From assembly GCA_963693285.1 (NCBI GenBank), contig OY848918.1:19107484-19171483 (forward strand): a DNA stretch of 64,000 nucleotides, given 5' to 3'. Positions 59,256 through 64,000 of the stretch are shown here, in pieces. The stretch's first letter is position 1. Each line of letters opens with the position of its first letter. Source of the stretch: Xestospongia muta (Eukaryota > Porifera > Demospongiae > Haplosclerida > Petrosiidae). The position numbers were made by a program, and so were the translations under genes. The notes beneath the pieces were generated by a model. It did not search any database and was not told the origin of the DNA. It saw only the letters and a list, made by a program, of their open reading frames with translations.

Positions 59256-60594
59256 TACATGTTTCTATTTATAATTGTGTATACCTTATAAACCTTCTTG
59301 CTGACTGAGGTGTACTATATGGAGTTTACAAGAGATATCATATGATATAATATGATGTCATAATGATGTCATTATTCACCTGAGGTCTATAACTACCAGG
59401 TGGAGCAAATCTCATGTCATCGGGCCTTAAAGTGGGTGGAGGGATAATGACATTAGGAAGGAGTTTGGCTTCATACATATAGTCAGAAGTAAAAGTGGGA
59501 TCTTGAAAGTTATAGCTAAGAAGACATTAATAATTATAAAAAATACTACTTAATAAAATTAAAAATATATAATTTAGTCAAACTAACATCACATTACCAC
59601 ATATATGTATAAAATATTATCTTATAGAAAGATTTTGACAATTGTACATAAATAATACTATTAATTGTTCTTATCATATAGCTTGTGACTTCTCAATATC
59701 TGTTAAATGTGGCAATGGAGACTCTACCAACCTACAGTGATAATATATAAGTCATAGTACACGACAATATGTGTATGTACTTACCCTCCTTTCTTAAGTA
59801 TAGTTTTCATGCTCATATTAGGCCACACCCTCTCTGATACACCTTGAGATGTCTTGGGGTTTATTTGTACAGGCTACAAAAATGTTCACATTGATAGAAT
59901 ATACAGCATATTGTTACATGTGACAGCTTAGCATATAGCATGTACAGTACAGCAACTTACCTCATTGTCTATTCTATCTGTAGAGTCTTTATTATAAGTC
60001 TCATAGAGTGTTTTTAAAAAGGCATTTAGCCTGTTATATTTATGGACAAATAGAGAATCACAACCCAAACTATTACGAGCCTCTGTTATGTAATAAATCA
60101 ATTAAATTAAATTACACATACTTTCGTCAGGAGTCAATGAATCATAGATTTCACTTAGGGCATCAAGTAATCAATGCTCGTCAACAAATGGGAGTAAAGC
60201 CACACCCTATATATAAATAGGTGAAATGAAATGTGTATAAATGCAAATATATCTACAGTATATAAAATATAAATGTATTTATTTCTATGTACATGTACAT
60301 TTACCAGTATGGATGTACAATGTATTTACCTGTCAAGCAAATTTCTTTCCATTTAAGTCAATTTTAAAAATTTGACGGATAAAAGTCAACAATGGCAGAG
60401 TCCTGTATTATGATATATGTATGTTAATAGCTGATAGTATTGTATTAACTTACTTCATCTAACATGAGGTTTTGCCATAAGGGAGGAAGGAATTTGCAAC
60501 TTGCAGAGGGAAACACACCCATAAGTTGTTCTAATGGCCGGAACTAAGAATTTAAAACATAAAATTTAATTTATTCGTGCCACACAAATGTCTC

Positions 60595-60620
60595 TCGCTC
60601 TCTCTCTCTCTCTCTCTCTC
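60595..60620. repeat. (TC)n microsatellite in XRN2 intron
   Basis: About 26 bases of TC repeats, 10 bases distal to the donor of the 60737-60630 exon. Confidence 0.9.
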
Positions 60621-61540
60621 CTTCCTTACCAGTTATGAACCTCTTTCAAACCTATCTCTTATCTGAACAATGTACCGAAAGTTGGAGGCAAAGGGTGGAT
60701 AATGAAAGGGATAGTACCACTTCCAAGATGGGCAGCCCTACATAAAAACATCATCAAAAGTACATATACAATAAGTAAATATCATTTTATATAGATAATA
60801 AATTAAAACAATAATAATTTACATTATGTAATTGTACAATATATATAATATAGGTAATTGCATCATAATTATTGTTACAATAATTATTAGGGGCCATATT
60901 AATTCCTGATAATAATTAAGGGGATGTCCCATATTTATCAAGATAATAATTATTGATAACAATAAAGATAGCAATGGTATAATTATAACATAATTGATTT
61001 AATACACTTATAAATTATAATTACTACAAGTAATGTCCCTCAAATCACCTGATAATAATAGCTCATCACCCAACACAGTCCCTGAGCATAATTCTCCACA
61101 ACTTTTTGCACAAATTCCACATCATCACATGACACACAAAACTTACTCTGATAGTAACGTTCCTTCCATCCCTCCTCCCACAACCTAAACGAGAAATATT
61201 CAATATATATTTGTCTAAAAAACTGATTAATAACTTTACACTATATAACAAATAAACATCATAATTTTAGATACATTTTTTAAACATCCAAAAATGCATT
61301 TAAGATTTAAAGGTACCTTGCAGTACAATATGTGTTTGTGTATATTACTACACAATATCACATTGCTAACTGACTCAACACTAAACCATGATACGAATCA
61401 ATGCTAAACCATACAAGTTCATACAGAGTTAATATAACAAAAAGGTCAATGACAATATCAACAATCTACATGTACATGTAATAATGTAACTGTTAACATT
61501 GTGACATATCTTTTTAGATGTCTACATATTACTGCCCTAC

Positions 61541-61830
61541 CTGACTTCATCCTCAATCTCAGGATCACTTTCAGTCTCATTCCCATGTTGATCATCATCT
61601 GCTCGACGTTTCCTCTTCATTTGTTCTTCCTCTTTATCATTAGTCAAACTTGACCTTCTTTCTCCTTTTTGTCTCTTAGTATCAGGATCAAATTCAAATT
61701 CATTCCCATGTTGATAAACATCTGCTCAACGTTTCCTCTTCATTCGTTCTTCTTCATCATTAGTCAAACTCTCCTTTCTTTCTCCCTTTTGCCAATCATC
61801 TTGACTGAAAGTAGATGATTCTTGAAAAGA
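61541..61830 (-). pseudogene. XRN2 variable exon with internal duplication and stop
   Basis: Two copies of a 123-bp (41-codon) unit are visible, each with SLTND.EEE and MKRKR then DQHGNE-like residues. In the first unit the codon after MKRKR is TGA (61726-61728); in the second it is CGA (61603-61605). The segment is charged and basic, resembling the linker that precedes LWEEGWKERYY in the family. Confidence 0.75.
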
Positions 61831-63443
61831 CTAGAAAAGTTACACATAGTATTAATTTTATATAATAACATTATTTAGCAACGATGTATTTTAACCCTGA
61901 CACCTTCACCACTGATTGTACTGATAACAATTCTTGTTAAGTGTGTGTGAGTGTTAAACTGAGTATTAAGCAGATAATATTGTGTCATATTTACAATTAT
62001 ATTTAGCTCTCAAGATGGTAATTGTATTAACAAAAATATAAAAATGTAGGCAGGAGCATGTAACACCCACGCAAATAATTAATTTTCATGTTTTACATTT
62101 ATTGCTATTTTAAAGCCACTTGCAAAGTAATATTTTAATTAAATTTCCTTCAAATAAAAGGAAGAGCTAATTCATATGACACAGAAACATCAAGAAAATG
62201 TCATAAGAAACATTTTCTCAGCTATGCGTAAAACACTTATTGTAGAAATAGTAAAAGTCGACATGTTCATACAAGTATGTGGGCATGGTTACACAAGTGT
62301 TTAAAAATAGTAAAACTCAAAAAATATTTCAAAAAAATGAAAATCAATAATTTGAGTGGGTGTTGCATGATCCTACATTACTTTTAGTGGCTGCTGATAT
62401 TACCTATATGTACATGTGTAATACTAACAAATCAAAAATCTAACCACTAGAGAATGCCTACAAGATTAAATTCACATGTACTATTTACCTTTGATCTTTT
62501 CAGGAGTGCCTTCATACTTTGAGCTGCTTCTTGATTACTAGCTAATGTACTAGATTGTCTCATTTGATAAGCATCATAACGAGCATTGTAAGCTGGAGAA
62601 GGCCGAGACCCAAGTGGCTGGAATGAGAACAAGATGTTAGATCAGAAAAAGATGTACATAGTGTGTACTTATTGCATAATACATATAAATGAGAATGTTC
62701 CTTGAATTAATGGATTAATGAGGTGCCCTGTATTATACATTTATCTTATGCTAACTTACCACTGGATTGAGCTGTTCAGGTATAAATGTCGGAGCACGAT
62801 AATCTTCCTGTAGTTATTAGTCATTAATTAATAGGGTCAAATAGGTAATTGCCTTACTATTTTTTGACGTTTTGACCGCTGTTTTTGTCGCTCTTTATCC
62901 TTCATCTCACGATCACGCCGGTTTCGAAATATCTCATCTTCAACCTTACCAAGCTCTGTAACAATTTATAAAAACATAATATACTACATCTAATGCAAGT
63001 ACAAAATCTCTTATATAAAGTATTGTGATACTTTCCATACAAAAAACTCCCACAGACAACTTAGACATCATATAGATATACATGTACATGATATTGATAT
63101 GTACATATTTATCGTTGTACATAAGGTGTCCTCATCAGATTGTACTTTAGTCAAAGCAGTTCTAATATCATCATTTACCTGCTAATATAACTTGAACATT
63201 TTTTACATCAACAAATCCATTATGAGTTAAATAACCCTATATTAAAGGGGCAGAGGAAGTATTCATTATAACACTAAAAGGACTACCTTTGATGATGGTA
63301 AGAAATCTTTATACAAAGTAATGAGTCTATCAATAGCTCCTTCTCTGGAAAGTAATAAAATTACATAACAATGTAAATATGTAAGTACATAACTTATACA
63401 TGTCATATCATAGTGTTATCTATTACATTTCTTCATTTTTTAC

Positions 63444-63676
<233 letters not shown>

Positions 63677-64000
63677 CCTCATCAATTACTAAATGATACT
63701 CACTTCTCTCAGGACATTTATTCTAATAAAAATAAACTGTTTCTCTTGAGCAATACTAGAAGTAGCTAGCTCATCAAACTAAAATACAAAAAAAAAATTT
63801 CATTCTCACAAGTTATAGAAATCACATATAATACATTACATACATACATAAAAGAAAAGAGGAAAATTATTTTACACATGTACTAACCTCTCCTTGTTTG
63901 ACTCTAACTTCACCAGTACATTCCTTCATAGAATGACCTGTAACCATGGTAACAATGTTCATCACCTGACAATCACAAAATACATACTCACCATATTGAT

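Noticed and set aside
60008..60220. 70-codon + strand frame
   Set aside because: Antisense to two XRN2 exons.

Overview
The window is eukaryotic, AT-rich and packed with introns. It looks like an early-branching metazoan, most likely a demosponge of the Amphimedon type. This is inferred from the ankyrin/Roc-COR/Death architecture, the many small phase-regular exons, and sponge-like beta-helix and LINE fragments; it is not proven. I saw no rRNA, tRNA, CRISPR or prokaryotic operon features.

The core is a tandem array of one gene family on the + strand. Copy 1 enters only as its last exon (Death domain, 1-259). Copy 2 (CDS 14661-25544, 8 coding exons, 984 codons) and copy 3 (CDS 44170-54170, 7 coding exons, 976 codons) are complete. 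Both are preceded by a conserved promoter/5' UTR block with a non-coding first exon. Each protein reads: ankyrin repeats (one 33-residue repeat per 99-nt phase-0 exon), a P-loop GTPase of Roc type with a COR-like region in one exon of about 2 kb, a cysteine cluster, then a Death-fold domain in the last exon. This is the DAPK1 order without the kinase. Copies 2 and 3 are nearly identical through most of the Roc-COR exon. They diverge abruptly near its 3' end and carry quite different last exons, while copies 1 and 2 share an identical Death domain. Copy 3 has lost one ankyrin exon.

Between the genes lie TE-rich spacers. About 8 kb downstream of copy 1 (1-8054) is duplicated downstream of copy 2 (25286-32470), including an already dead piggyBac element. 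A third piggyBac of the same family lies downstream of copy 3 (about 55518-59255). Other relics are a second piggyBac lineage (35.2-36.7 kb), a LINE 3' end with an ATT tail fused to beta-helix repeats (34.5-35.1 kb), a Ty3/gypsy RT piece inside a copy 3 intron, and two short inverted-repeat elements (MITEs) with clear target-site duplications. NIDO-domain exons lie upstream of copy 2 (11.8-12.3 kb), with degraded NIDO-like pieces in an intron of both array genes.

The right end (59380-64000, - strand) holds a multi-exon XRN2 (5'-3' exoribonuclease 2) gene. Its splice sites and reading frames are well preserved, but its 3' half has four in-frame stops and a frameshift, so it reads as a recent non-processed pseudogene. 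A (GA)n tract of about 93 bp forms the polypyrimidine tract of one XRN2 intron.
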